Positions 1-12,450 of a DNA stretch of 64,000 bases are shown one piece after another. Both the position numbers and the translations under genes were made by a program. Location: NCBI GenBank assembly GCA_951799405.1, contig OX637333.1, forward strand, positions 14,569,960-14,633,959, given 5' to 3'. The stretch's first letter is position 1, and each line of letters starts with the position of its first letter. This stretch comes from Agapetus fuscipes (Eukaryota > Arthropoda > Insecta > Trichoptera > Glossosomatidae). The notes under the pieces were generated by a model. It made no database searches. It was given only the letters and a program-made list of their open reading frames with translations, and was not told where the DNA came from.

Positions 1-1376
1 TTTTTCTACGGCAAATTTCTTTGAACAAATATTTAAAAAGTAAAATTTCATACAAAGTGTCTTATATATAAAAATATTAAAAAAAAAAATATCTTTTTTT
101 ATTTTATTTTCAAGTCTTTTTTTTAAGAGTTCTGTCGATGGGTTGAACGTTTTCCTTTACTAAGATTTTTTGTAGATTGTGAGTTTAGGCATTTTGAGGT
201 ATCTTCAGGTACCAAGCAGTATCAGACACTAAAATATTGTGAAAAGTATCACAAGCAGTTTTAAGATATGAAAAGATAATTTAGAGCAGGACGAGCAGTT
301 TGAAGGCATTTCATGACAATAAGAGCAGCTGGAACAATCTAAAAACAAAAGCACCAGTACCAACAAAACAATGCCGTATAGCAAACGCAGTCATGTTTCA
401 TGCCACTATAAGACAATTGCTAGCAACACAGGTACCCTTAAGATACTATTACCAGCAAAACGAAAAAAGGGCAGAAAAAGACAAGTTGTACACTTAAATG
501 ATAATCAACGGGAAGAGCATCATTATAAACCATCACCAGAAAATTAAAGAGCAGAAATAAAAAGCAGGATAAAGACTTCAGCACCTGCACAACAATAGGA
601 AGTAGCACGATCAGGCCTGGGATTCTACCATAAAATTGTCCACTTTTTGTTGTTGTTGTTGGTCAGTTCTCATGTATCTTTTAAAAATCAAAGCAAGGGT
701 AAAGTGTGCTGGTGAAGCCGGACTTTAAACTGCCCGTAGGGCCTAGCAGCCAACCGTGCGAGAGCGCGGTTTGGTCTGCTAGTAAGTAATAAATATCTAT
801 GAAGTGATATATATTGATGACATTGTGCGAATACATCAAATATCATATCCAAAGCTTTTACACACATTTAATCAACAATTCTGCGCTCATATAAGCGCAA
901 TCAATAATGCCGCTTGGCCTTTTTAACATCATGTTATTGATTATAGAAAAATAAACAATTTAGACATTTTTAAAATAAGTATATCTTCGAAAATAAATAT
1001 TTTAATACACATGCTAACAAGATCACAATTGTAATTAAATTTTATTTTGAAAATACTGATGATTGTAATTTAATAAATAGATAGTTGGTAGCCGATTTCT
1101 AACTCTCCGTCATGTAATCAATGCATGATTAATATTCTTTTAGAAATTGATTTTTATAATAGAACCAAAGAGAATGAAAAACAATCAAGAACTTTTCAAG
1201 AAATGAGACAAATGTATGGAAATGATCAGAAAATGTATCTCTGTCTCCAAATGGTTGAATAATTAAGAGCAATAATCAAAAATTGGGAAAATCGAGGTTT
1301 TGTAATAAAACGCAAGAACTATGCGAGAAGAATAGGTAGAATGCGACAGTCATTTAATTTGGACGAATATGACGCC
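1..1376. other. AT-rich DNA without recognisable gene
   Basis: The stretch is AT-rich with homopolymer runs and stop codons in all frames. The only open frame of note (300-497, +) begins at TTG and resembles nothing I know. No exon signals or repeat ends were recognised. Confidence 0.6.
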
Positions 1377-1690
1377 GGTCGATAGCTCAGGTGGTAGAGT
1401 GCTTGCATTCCATGCCGAAAGCTCGGGTTCGAATCCCACCGAGGGTGTCAGAAATGATTTCCCGTTTCGGTGTTTATTTCAAACCCCAAAATAAAATACC
1501 GGCAAGGTTTACTCAGCCTTTACAAGAAATAAGTACCAGCACTCTCGAGAGCTGGGAAACCTCCACTTCAACTGAAGTGGTTGGCGTAAGGCCGGCCCCC
1601 TTACCTGTAAAAATAAATAGGTTCAACTCGCCACATGCGACCCCTTCGGGGATAACGCGGCAAGAAGTTACACTATATGTGTAGCTTAGT
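1377..1690 (+). repeat. tRNA-derived SINE (family 2), full copy
   Basis: The head carries an RNA polymerase III A box (TAGCTCAGGTGG) and, about 45 bases later, a perfect B box (GGTTCGAATCC), as in tRNA genes. A body of about 240 bases follows that recurs at 20943, 33548 and 45643. It contains the short palindrome CCACTTCAACTGAAGTGG and ends near TATGTGTAGCTTAGTTG. The head does not fold into a convincing mature tRNA, so this is a SINE promoter rather than a tRNA gene. The plus-strand open frame across it (1391-1684) is a by-product. Confidence 0.8.
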
Positions 1691-1744
1691 TGTTTTTGTT
1701 TTTTTGACCGAGATAAAACATCGGACGCCTTTTTCATCCCATGC

Positions 1745-2100
1745 AAGTTTTTTTTTTTTTTTTTTATTGTTTAAACAAGAATACAACAGCATTGAATATA
1801 ATTTTGTATACATATATAAGATATTTTTTACAATTCATGTCGCCTATTACTGTATTCTACAAATTAATATTTTAAATTACAAATCATGCCAGGTAAATAA
1901 ATAAAAAGTAAAGAAAAACAAAAAGAAGCAGCATCCAAAACCAAAAAAAAAAGAAATACACAAATCAAAACAGAATAAAAATAAAATAAAAAAATAAATC
2001 TCGTCCTCATGATGGGATAAGGAAAGAAAGGTCAGGAGAAAGGAAAGGGAGTTGAAAAACAATGCGCACACCAAAAGTTGTACTGGTTGTCTGAACTTCA
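1745..2100 (-). mobile_element. probable 3' end of a poly(A) LINE
   Basis: Read on the minus strand, this AT-rich block ends in a run of about 20 A at 1750-1770. It resembles the purine-rich 3' UTR of the Jockey-like LINE at 27163-28240 in composition and layout. No coding remnant is visible, so the assignment rests on the poly(A) end and composition. Confidence 0.35.
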
Positions 2101-3938
<1,838 letters not shown>

Positions 3939-5035
3939 GTGATTAAAAAATATTTGGATGATTTATTTGGTGAGCGCCGTTTTGTGTGAATCACACTTCA
4001 AGAGCCCTCTGCAAGGTTGGTCTTCTCTGGAAAAAGCGCCAATTACACAAGAAAGATCCTTGACTTATAGGTTTGTATGAAGCTGACCTCTGTACTGTAC
4101 TGTATCCTGCAGCCGTTCCACTAGGGGTGGTCGGTACCTCCGCAGATGCGCCTCCACTTTTTTCTGCCCTTACAAACCACTTTCATTTCCTCAATATTCA
4201 TCACCTTTGTCATACATACTCTTCTCTTATTCTCACTCTGCAGATTCCATTCTTTCGCAATCTCACCTTTTTGGTCTAAACATTCTTTCCTCGGCCTTTC
4301 CCTTTCCCTTTTCCTTTCTTTCTTTCCTCGGTGCTTTCCTCTGACATTTCCTTTGTACACTTTCTTCTTAAGTTGTTCATCATCCATTCTTTCAAGATGT
4401 CCGAACCATCTCATTGTACTTTTTTGTACTTTCATTCTCATATTCTCTTTTATACCACACTCGTTCATCACCCAACCATTACGTACTCTATCACTCAGTG
4501 TCTTTCCAGCCATTGCTCTCAGGTAAGCCATTTCAACCGTACATACTTTACTCCGCTCACATTCATTAAAGCCTCACTTCCACCTACCAATATGCCATTG
4601 TGGACCGCCGATCTCATATTCTTCGTAAGTTTCCTATTTCATTCATTTTTCATTTCATTTTTTTTCATTTCTTGCAATTCTTCCAATCGTTCCCATTACA
4701 CTTCCTCCTCGACTAGCGCGATTTTCCAATTCTTTCGTCAATTTCGCATTCAACTCAAACTTGCTTCTTAGATAATCAAATTCTTTAACAACCTCCACTC
4801 TTGTTTCATTCAGTCTTATCTCAATTTACTCGCATTCCTCAGTCCTCCAAAAGTGTAAAGAATAATTCACTTTGTCAATGTCACCCCTGTTTCACGGAAG
4901 GTCTTAGATTAGGTTTTTATGTTGTAAGTCCACATGGGGCATTTGTTAGCACGAACTTTTACCCGTCTGCTTGTGGGAATGCATTTAATATGAATCTCAA
5001 ATGGTATGTATCTTTGCAACTTAGATTATAGAACT
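3939..5035. mobile_element. composite repeat, copy A (SINE tail + LINE 3' UTR split by an RTE fragment)
   Basis: In order on the plus strand: the inverted tail of SINE family 1 (about 3962-4068), the first ~35 bases of the RTE-A 3' UTR repeat (from 4060), a minus-strand RTE-B fragment (4085-4855), then the rest of the same 3' UTR repeat (4856-5035). The RTE-B fragment sits exactly inside the repeat, after GGCTGACC and before the TGTAAA segment. The same three-part structure with the same junctions recurs inverted at 57897-58930, so the composite itself was copied. Confidence 0.75.
4085..4855 (-). pseudogene. RTE-type LINE C-terminal fragment (RTE-B)
   Basis: The minus strand encodes the tail of an RTE-like reverse transcriptase protein. 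Recognisable parts are RWFGHLERMDDE, a basic linker, and a CGGTDHP end. This is the usual C-terminal region of such LINEs after the polymerase. The copy is truncated at its 5' side and has a small expansion of CTTTCC-rich sequence near 4300-4330 that lengthens the Arg/Lys/Glu-rich linker. It ends in a (TACAG)n tail, seen here as CTGTACTGTACTG. Not functional. Confidence 0.75.
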
Positions 5036-6040
5036 AAACAAAATAATTTCCTTGACTTAAAGGTTAGTATGTGGCTGACCACCCATACTGTAAGCAATGG
5101 TTCACCATGCAAATTTTATCTCTGTTTGAGGAAAAGTCGCCAAGATTTGCAGGGCTTATGTCCATTTGAGATTAGGTTTTTATGTTGTAAGTCCACATGG
5201 AGCATTTGTAAGCGCGAACTTATACCTGTCTGCTTGTGGGAATTCATTTAATATGAATCTCAAATGGTATGTATCTTGGCAACTTAGATTATGTAAAGAA
5301 ATAAACAAAATAATTTCCTTGACTTATAGGTTAGTATGTGGCTGACCACCCATACTGTAAGAAATGGTTTACATAGCAAATTTTATCTCTGTTTGAGGAA
5401 AAGTCAGGAAGAGTTGCAGGGCTTATGTTCATTTGAGATTAGGTTTTTATGTTGTAAGTCCACATGGGGCATTTGTAAGCGCGAACTTATACCTGTCTGC
5501 TTGTGGGAATGCATTTAATATGAATCTCAAATGGTATGTATTTTTGCAACTTAGATTATAGAACTAAACAAAACAATTTCCTTGACTAAAAGGTTAGTAT
5601 GTGGCTGACCACCCATACTGTAAGCAATGGTTGACCATGCATATTTTATCTCTGTTTGAGGAAAAGTCGGCAAGAGTTGCAGGGCTTATGTTCATTTGAG
5701 ATTAGGTTTTTATGTTGTAAGTCCACATGGGGAAGCGCGAACTTTTACCTGTCTGCGTGTGGGAATGCATTTAATATGAATCTCAAGTGGTATGTATCTT
5801 TGCAACTGAGATTATGTAAAGAAATACACAAAATAATTTCCTTGACTTATAAGTTGGTATGAGGCTGACCACCCATACTTTAAAAAATGGTTTACTTTGC
5901 AAATTTCACCTTTGTTTTAGGGAAGGTTGGCAAGAGTTGCAGGGCTTATGTTCATCTGGAATGGGTTGTTTTGTTGAAAAGACACATGCAGCATGTGTAA
6001 GCGTGAACTTATAAATGTCTATAAATGTCTTATTAAAAAA
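5036..6040 (+). repeat. tandem array of the RTE-A 3' UTR repeat (about four units)
   Basis: Four head-to-tail copies begin near 5045, 5316, 5580 and 5841, a period of about 261-271 bases. Each starts with CCTTGACT, contains GGCTGACCACCCATACTG and ends in CAACTTAGATTA followed by a ~25-base linker with AAACAAAATAATTTC. The last unit is decayed. The open frames at 5006-5862 are frames through this repeat, not genes. Confidence 0.8.
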
Positions 6041-6132
6041 ATATTTGTGTGTCTAAACTGAGCCTTACCGACCAATATCCGGGTATAAACTCGAAAGAAT
6101 GAAAAAAAAATTGTAATAAAAATTCAATAACA

Positions 6133-6729
6133 ATGATTTTTACTGCAGTGAACGCCCCGTTTTCTAACGGTTTAAACGGAAGACTCAATCAAACATTAGT
6201 CAACAAAATCAGATGTAAAATCAATGAAAAAAGTCAAAGAACAGCATGGACAACCATAGCTCATCAATGTGTAGATAAATATAATATGACAGAACATACA
6301 GTTACGGGGTTTGCACCAAAATACCTCATGGATGGTACAGATGTTTCACTTTTGCCAAATGAACTTAAAATAAATAAAACAAAAGATGATTGGATTAGGG
6401 ATAGAAAAATAGCATTAAACAATTCTATATAGTCACATAATTACAATACACAGATTTTTAATAAAAATAGAACTCAATTTAATTTTGATGAAGGGGATAT
6501 GGTGTATGTAGAGAATGGGAACCAATTAAATAGAAATAAATTAGATGAGCTGAGAATTGGTCCATTTCAAATTACTCAGAAGATTTCAAATTCAATTTAT
6601 GAAATAAATACAGGACATAAAAAAATGGAGTCAAATCTCTCTCCATATTACAAAACTCATACCAATTCTCATAGAAAAAAAAAAAAAAAAAAACAACAAC
6701 AACTTATACTTTACTTTTACAATAACTAA
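6133..6729 (+). pseudogene. LTR retrotransposon integrase C-terminal part (probably Ty3/gypsy)
   Basis: The frame encodes the end of a retroviral-type integrase core (NAPFSNGLNGRLNQ, then a region with EHTVTGFAPKYLMDG) and a C-terminal domain with GPFQITQKISNSIYEI. One in-frame stop near 6430 splits it into two pieces (6133-6432 and 6499-6729). A poly-A/K run ends the coding part. Everything upstream of the last integrase third is missing, so the element is dead. It lies directly before a polypurine tract and LTR-like block. Copia is less likely, since no GKGC or copia-type RT is present. Confidence 0.7.
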
Positions 6730-6824
6730 ACAACTTATACCTACATATTTAAGTTATATTACTCTGTTACTTATGTTTGCTTAAGAGAAAATTTTGAGGA
6801 AAATTTTCTTTTGAAGGAGGGAGA

Positions 6825-7107
6825 TGTAAAGGAACTACAACTACGTATTAAGCTCCTTTAATAGGTATTCTTGTTTATCTGTAGCGCTTGGTCGGCACTC
6901 AGGTATTTACCTACTTTCTGGTGAACAGCCATTAGCCATTTTGCCGGACGATGCGCGTGACAGTCGATAAGATTGTAAAAAGAATTAAACGACGTGATTG
7001 TAGTTTCCTATAAATAATAAGCAACTTCAACTGTCTTAAATTCTAAACAAATATATGTTTTCATAAAATTAAAGTTATTTAATTTATCTATAAATTACAA
7101 TCTTACA
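6825..7107 (+). repeat. 3' LTR of the truncated LTR element
   Basis: A purine tract (GAAGGAGGGAGA) ends at 6824 and is followed by TGTAAAGG. A matching end of the form TTACA lies near 7107, giving an LTR of roughly 283 bases with TG...CA termini. No 5' LTR copy is present in the window. The right boundary is a best guess. Confidence 0.5.
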
Positions 7108-8699
7108 TATATTTATCTAGATACCTATTAAAGAAAAGATAGGTATCTAAGGTATATGAAGATTCGATAAAAAATACACATCAGTGGAATAAAACAAAGT
7201 TTTGTATTAAGAGTTTAAAAAAATATTTTGTTTTTAAATAAAATTTGTAGTAAATTTAATAAAAATAATTTTATTTTGTATTGTATACTGGAGTTTTCAT
7301 TTAAATTATCTTTTTTTATTCAAATACTCAAAATTGTGTTTTTTTTGCGTAACAAACTAAACTTCGTTTTTGAATGCTTTCTTCTCATTTGAACTATTTT
7401 TACACCTTTTTCTTACTAAATTTACCAAATTGATTGCAACGCACGTGGACAGAGAACGCTCTTCTCTTTACTTGTCTTTCTACTTTCATACCGGGTTATA
7501 GATACATAGCTAGTTTATTACCTAAAAAAAATATTGAATCTGGTCGATTTTCTAAAAATTGATACGGTGTATTTATTTCATTTCAATTTTTATAATGTAA
7601 ATTTAAGTATATATCGTAGGAAAAGTAATGAAAAAATGAATTAGCTATGTAGGTATAAACATATTTTCAGACATCAAAAAATCGCGAATATCGAGTGGGT
7701 ATCGATCTAACAATGTATCGATGATTGAATTTAGTCACATCCCTAGGCTCAACATAGGACAGTGTTTCTCAAAGTGGGCGATAATATGATGGCTGACATG
7801 TAATTTTATTTTCTTTGAAAATTTAAATTCACTTCAATTAAAACCTACCTTCAACATTAAAACTATTTTTTAGTCTATATTTTAGCTCTGTATAATTGCA
7901 TAGGAATTAAAAATAGCATAACTTTTATTGGATCTCGTAGATGAGTTTCATAGTTTTCCCAATTTATCACTCTTCGGCAACTACGATGACTTTTTGTCCA
8001 CTGCCAACATTAGGGAAACCTCCAACTGATTCGTTAGAAAGATTCTAAGACATTTTGGAATTGGAAGTATCAGACTGGGTATATCTACACTGCTAAACAA
8101 CTTCTAGCCTATAGAACTAAAGATAAACGAAGAAACAATAATGTAATTCAAAAGTAGCAATCAGGAATTTCAGCTACAAAAGCCAATCTCGCAATAAGAT
8201 TACCTATCCATATTGTTTATTATTTGAATGAAAGGTATTTTTATAATACTAAAATTATAAAGTTATGTTTTAATTGCTCTCATTGGTAAAAATGTCTCAT
8301 TTAGAATGAAATGTAAGCTCAAGACCACACTAATAAAGTAAATTATAATTTAATTAATGAATGTCATTGTGGGTTTTCAGTTTTGGAAACGTTAAAAAAA
8401 CTTGGGGGGTGTTAGAAAATAATAGATTTTCAGTCAGCGGTATAGTTTGATATTCTCTGGTATGATATTAGGTCACTCACACACACATATTGTAATGCAA
8501 AAGAAAAACATCCTTATGCATAGTGGTGTTATTGTTCTTAACTTTCTCAGCGAATCAAAAGTCACATTTGATTGTATAGGAGTGAATACCTATGCAATGG
8601 GAGGAGTTTAAAAAATATGAGAACACGCGTTTTGTTCTACTGATGAATCCATACCACATCTCTTTATTCCGTTATCTATGATTATAGATTATACATATA
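7108..8699. other. AT-rich DNA, possible hAT-like relic
   Basis: No gene is supported. The string CAGTGTTTCTCAAAG at about 7760 resembles a hAT terminal repeat. A loosely matching inverted end lies near 8440-8460, but no 8-bp target duplication could be matched. Confidence 0.4.
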
Positions 8700-8924
8700 T
8701 AATATGATTATAGATTATACATATATATATATATATATCTTCTTTCTCTTTGCCTTATCCCATCATTTGGGGTCGGCCCTCCTTGTTCGAAGACGCCAAA
8801 CTTTTCTATCCTGGCTCATCTCCTCTGTCAGGTTTCCCTTTTGCATTTCTTTTTCAATGTTGGCCCGCCATGTTGCCATTGGGCGGCCTCTGCCTCTTGG
8901 TCCTGTGGGAATGCTGAGGGCTTT

Positions 8925-9221
8925 TTAGACAATATGTTCATTGTCTCTTCGCATCACATGGCCGAACCACCGGAATTGGGATTCTCTAATCCTGTCTGTT
9001 ATTGGGGCAACCTTAAAGCTACCCCTAACGTATTCGTTCCTTATGTGGTCTAGCCTAGTGACGCCTCCAGCCCACCTCAGCATTTTCATCTCGGCAGCAT
9101 GGACTTGTCGTTCATGGACGTTTTTGCAAGTCCAGCATTCTGCTCCATATAGCATGGCGGGCCTTACTGCCGTCTTGTAGACCTTGCCCTTAGTCTTGAT
9201 AGGGATCCTTTGGTCACACAA
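8925..9221 (-). pseudogene. C-terminal domain of the RTE LINE, shifted out of frame
   Basis: This frame overlaps the end of the main ORF by eight bases and supplies the expected continuation: VYKTAVRPAMLYGAECWT, then RWAGGVTRLDHIRNEYVRG and RWFGHVMRRD, the standard post-RT region of RTE proteins. Its position shows that a single indel near 9215-9221 broke the ORF. It would not be translated as a separate protein. Confidence 0.8.
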
Positions 9222-12192
9222 GACACCTGACAGAGCTCCACTTGAGCCAGGCAGTGTTTATCCTGTGTTTCACATCTGTGTCTATGTTGGCGTCTACAGT
9301 AAGGACCGACCCGAGGTATTTGAAATTAGACACCTTGGGAACTGGAGTACCCTCAATGGAGATAACACTCTCATGTGCCGGGTCTGTAGCAATGCCCTCA
9401 TAGTCACACTCCATGTACTCCGTCTTGCTTCTGCTGATGCGTAGTCCATTGCGCTCCAAGGCATCTACCCATTTGTTCAATCTTGCCTGTAATTGTTCTG
9501 CCGAATCCGCAATCAGAGCTATGTCATCCGCGTAGAGGATGCACCATGGTATAGACTGTTGAATGTTCCTGGTAAGGTAGTCCATAACCATATTAAACAG
9601 GAAAGGACTCAGGGCTGAGCCCTGGTGGACTCCTACCTCCACTGCGAATGGTTCGCTAATGCCTGCGGGGCTTTTTATTCTTGTGGTAATTTGGCAGTAC
9701 ATATCCTGAAGCAGTTGAATATAGTATTCCGGGATGCCCTGGGATCTCGCCGCCTGCCACACCAGCCTGCGTGGGACACGATCAAAGGCCTTCTCCAAAT
9801 CGATGAAAAGTAGATAAAGGTTTTTACGATTTGCTCTATACTTCTCCATTACTATCCTTATGGCTTGAATAGCATCTGTAGTAGATTTGCCGCCCGTGAA
9901 TCCAAATTGGTTTTCAGTTAAGGAGGAGAGTCTTTGGAGGCACTCATTTATAATCCTTTCCCATACCTTCAGGGTGTGTGAGGTCAGTTTTATTCCGCGA
10001 TAGTTCCCGCAGTCGCTTGCATTCCCTTGGTTTTTGTAGAAGGGAGTGAGGTAGCTATGACGCCATGACTCTGGAATCTGGCCAGAGTTGACAATATTGT
10101 TAAACAGCAAAGTAAGCCAAGTGATTCCAATGTCACCAGTTCTTTTCCAGATCTCAACTGGGACTGCATCCGGGCCCACCGCTTTGTTGTTTTTCATCTT
10201 TGCTATAGCCAATTTCACTTCCTCTCTTGTCACTTCTGGGATGGGACCCATTGTTGGTAGTTCGTCTGGTTTTGGGTTGCTAGGAAATTCTTCATTCAGA
10301 AGTTTTTTGTAGTATTCATTCCATCTAGCATTTATGTCACCATTTGAAGTAAGAAGTCTTCCAGCTGAGTCTTTAATATATTTATTTATAGCAATGTCTC
10401 TCGTAGCCTGGTGCCGCTTTCTAGCAATTTTATGAATTTCGTTGTCGCATTTAGCATTCTCAAGGTCTTCGTAGAAAATTCTATTATGTTCTGCCCTAGC
10501 TTGAGCTACCTTTCGTTTTGCTAGTCTCTTTTGAGCTTTATAATTCGTGAGGTCAGCTTCTAGTTTGGTTGACTGCCACTTTTTAAACAGTTTTTTCTTT
10601 AGACCTATTTCCTCCTTCACATCATCGTTCCACCACTCTGTGTCTTTCTTAGTGCTGACACCTCCCTTAGCTACACCTAGGTTGCTAATGGCTTTCTTAG
10701 TGCTGACGCCTCCCTTAGCTACACCTAGGTTGCTAATGGCTTTCTTAGTGCTGACACCTCCCTTAGCTACACCTAGGTTGCTAATGGCTTTCTTAGTGCT
10801 GACGCCTCCCTTAGCTACACCTAGGTTGCTAATGGCTTTCTTAGTGCTGACGCCTCCCTTAGCTACACCTAGGTTGCTAATAGCTTTCTTAGTGCTGACG
10901 CCTCCCTTAGCTACACCTAGGTTGCTAATGGCTTCCTGCATGCAAATTTTTTCAAAGTCTGACCACATATCATTAGCATTTATCGTTCTATTTAAGTCAG
11001 ATTGGAGGTATTTTGTCAATGCTTGTGTCAAATGGGCTCCTTTTGGACCCTTTAGCTCTTTCCATTTTACTCTGGGCATTCTGTCAACACTTATTTTCAA
11101 CTTTTTAGGCAGTTGAAACACTGCTAAGACAAGTCGGTGTTGTGAAGTCAGAGCTTCTCCAGGGATCACCTTGCAATCCTTAAAATGCTTTAGTAGAGCT
11201 CTGTTTGCCAAAATAAAATCAATTTGTGAGGAGTTGTTTGATGACTTGTATGTTATAAGGTGTTCCACTTTCTTTTTAAAGAATGTATTTACAATGGCTA
11301 TGTTATGCGAAAAGGCAAAGTTTAGTATATCCTCCCCCTGTGCATTAAGTGAGCCATATCCCATACCTCCGTGAATTTCCTTGTAAGTTGTATTGGTCAC
11401 ACCCACATGTCCATTCAAGTCACCTCCGATGTAAGTAGTCTCCTCAAGAGGGATAGACTGGAGCAGGTCATCAAAGTCATCCCAAAATGTTTGCTTTTCG
11501 TGTTCTGTGCATCCCGTTTGCGGTGCATATGCAGAGACCACGTTCATCGGCGGTTGATCATCCATAGCCAACTTAACCGACATTAAGCGGTCACTCTTTC
11601 TTTCTACATTTACAATTCTGTCTCGGAATATATCATCCAGAACAATAGCAATCCCATTTCTTTTACTCTCCAAACCGTAATATATAAGTTTGTATCCACC
11701 GCCAATCTCTCTAGATTTAGCACCTTTCCATTTCGTCTCCTGTATACAACAGATATTTATTTTTCTTTTATGTAGAATGTCACTAAGCTCACTGCTGCGT
11801 CCCGTTAAGGAACCTAAATTCCATGTGGCCAATCTAATTCTTTGTCCGTCTAAAATTTTAGTGTTGGATCTTTGGATCCTGTCATCATTGCATTGTTTGG
11901 TCTGATTTTGGCTGTGCGCAGGCGCAGGCGCTAGCACGGCCGCTCTGGTATGTTTTGTGTTCTTGTTCGGGGTTTGTTGTTTCGCATTGTAGTTTCTTGA
12001 AGCTCGGTCGTCGCTTGAGGGGGACGCCCTAGCCGTTATCGTTTTTTCTTTGTTTGACTTTTTCATAATTTGGAGGTTTTTTTTTGGTGTTATGGTTTTA
12101 TGGCCGGTTGCCACCTGACGCCAAGACAGTGCACTACCCGGTAGTACCAAGAGCCGCCGTTGACCACGTTGATGAGGTTCATCCGCCGCCAT
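9214..12192 (-). CDS. RTE LINE ORF: endonuclease + reverse transcriptase (frameshifted near C-terminus)
   Basis: The ATG at 12192 opens a 992-codon frame. After a basic N-terminal region comes an AP-like endonuclease: LATWNLGSLTG, then CCIQETKW (catalytic Glu), GGDLNGHVG and a SQHRLVL end (catalytic His), about residues 120-370. A connector contains six copies of a 16-residue repeat. The reverse transcriptase follows, with FIDLEKAFDRVPR, HQGSALSP and the YADDIALIADS catalytic site near residue 880. The frame stops prematurely after the thumb region, where a one-base shift moves the C-terminal domain into another frame (8925-9221). The protein would nick target DNA and prime cDNA synthesis from it. 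The window holds no full-length sibling for comparison. Confidence 0.85.
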   Translation of the reverse strand: MAADEPHQRGQRRLLVLPGSALSWRQVATGHKTITPKKNLQIMKKSNKEKTITARASPSSDDRASRNYNAKQQTPNKNTKHTRAAVLAPAPAHSQNQTKQCNDDRIQRSNTKILDGQRIRLATWNLGSLTGRSSELSDILHKRKINICCIQETKWKGAKSREIGGGYKLIYYGLESKRNGIAIVLDDIFRDRIVNVERKSDRLMSVKLAMDDQPPMNVVSAYAPQTGCTEHEKQTFWDDFDDLLQSIPLEETTYIGGDLNGHVGVTNTTYKEIHGGMGYGSLNAQGEDILNFAFSHNIAIVNTFFKKKVEHLITYKSSNNSSQIDFILANRALLKHFKDCKVIPGEALTSQHRLVLAVFQLPKKLKISVDRMPRVKWKELKGPKGAHLTQALTKYLQSDLNRTINANDMWSDFEKICMQEAISNLGVAKGGVSTKKAISNLGVAKGGVSTKKAISNLGVAKGGVSTKKAISNLGVAKGGVSTKKAISNLGVAKGGVSTKKAISNLGVAKGGVSTKKDTEWWNDDVKEEIGLKKKLFKKWQSTKLEADLTNYKAQKRLAKRKVAQARAEHNRIFYEDLENAKCDNEIHKIARKRHQATRDIAINKYIKDSAGRLLTSNGDINARWNEYYKKLLNEEFPSNPKPDELPTMGPIPEVTREEVKLAIAKMKNNKAVGPDAVPVEIWKRTGDIGITWLTLLFNNIVNSGQIPESWRHSYLTPFYKNQGNASDCGNYRGIKLTSHTLKVWERIINECLQRLSSLTENQFGFTGGKSTTDAIQAIRIVMEKYRANRKNLYLLFIDLEKAFDRVPRRLVWQAARSQGIPEYYIQLLQDMYCQITTRIKSPAGISEPFAVEVGVHQGSALSPFLFNMVMDYLTRNIQQSIPWCILYADDIALIADSAEQLQARLNKWVDALERNGLRISRSKTEYMECDYEGIATDPAHESVISIEGTPVPKVSNFKYLGSVLTVDANIDTDVKHRINTAWLKWSSVRCLV
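10644..10931 (-). repeat. six 48-bp tandem repeats inside the RTE ORF
   Basis: Six units of exactly 48 bases start at 10644, 10692, 10740, 10788, 10836 and 10884 and differ by only a few substitutions. They encode six copies of AISNLGVAKGGVSTKK between the endonuclease and the reverse transcriptase. Because 48 is a multiple of three, the frame is kept. A seventh, partial unit follows at 10932. The plus-strand open frame over the array is a mirror artefact. Confidence 0.95.
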
Positions 12193-12414
12193 CTCTTCTG
12201 TGTACCCCTGCCCAGGTACACAGCACCAACTGTAGCCTCTACTTCAACGATGTTGAAGAAGCCCACAGCTGGGGGTTTGTTGACGGAGTGTCCATCTCCG
12301 GCCTGTGTGGTCCGCGGGAGGTATTTTATTTCCCTCCTGCCCTCTATATCTAGAGGGCACCCCCCTATCCGCCACCTGGGGACGCGCTCTCTAGGGATTA
12401 CAGGCTCCCCTGAG

Positions 12415-12418
<4 letters not shown>

Positions 12419-12450
<32 letters not shown>

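Larger units (their letters stand above)
8700..12418 (-). mobile_element. near full-length RTE-clade LINE
   Basis: Read on the minus strand, the element has a ~220-base 5' leader (12418 to 12193), one long ORF with apurinic endonuclease and reverse transcriptase, a short 3' UTR and a (TA)n tail at 8705-8740. The other flank is also a (TA)n run (12419-12444), consistent with insertion into a TA microsatellite. The single-ORF layout and simple-repeat tail fit the RTE clade rather than poly(A) LINEs. One frameshift near 9215 is the only obvious coding lesion. Confidence 0.85.

Noticed and set aside
1377..1450. tRNA gene
   Set aside because: A and B boxes are good but the acceptor stem does not pair, and the sequence continues into a SINE body repeated elsewhere.
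4146..4771. Ser/Phe-rich plus-strand frames
   Set aside because: Antisense of the RTE-B LINE fragment.
7757..8460. hAT element with CAGTGTTTCTCAAAG terminus
   Set aside because: Only one convincing end; no matching 8-bp duplication or transposase coding.
10547..11116. Plus-strand 189-codon frame with repeats
   Set aside because: Mirror of the 48-bp repeats in the minus-strand RTE ORF.
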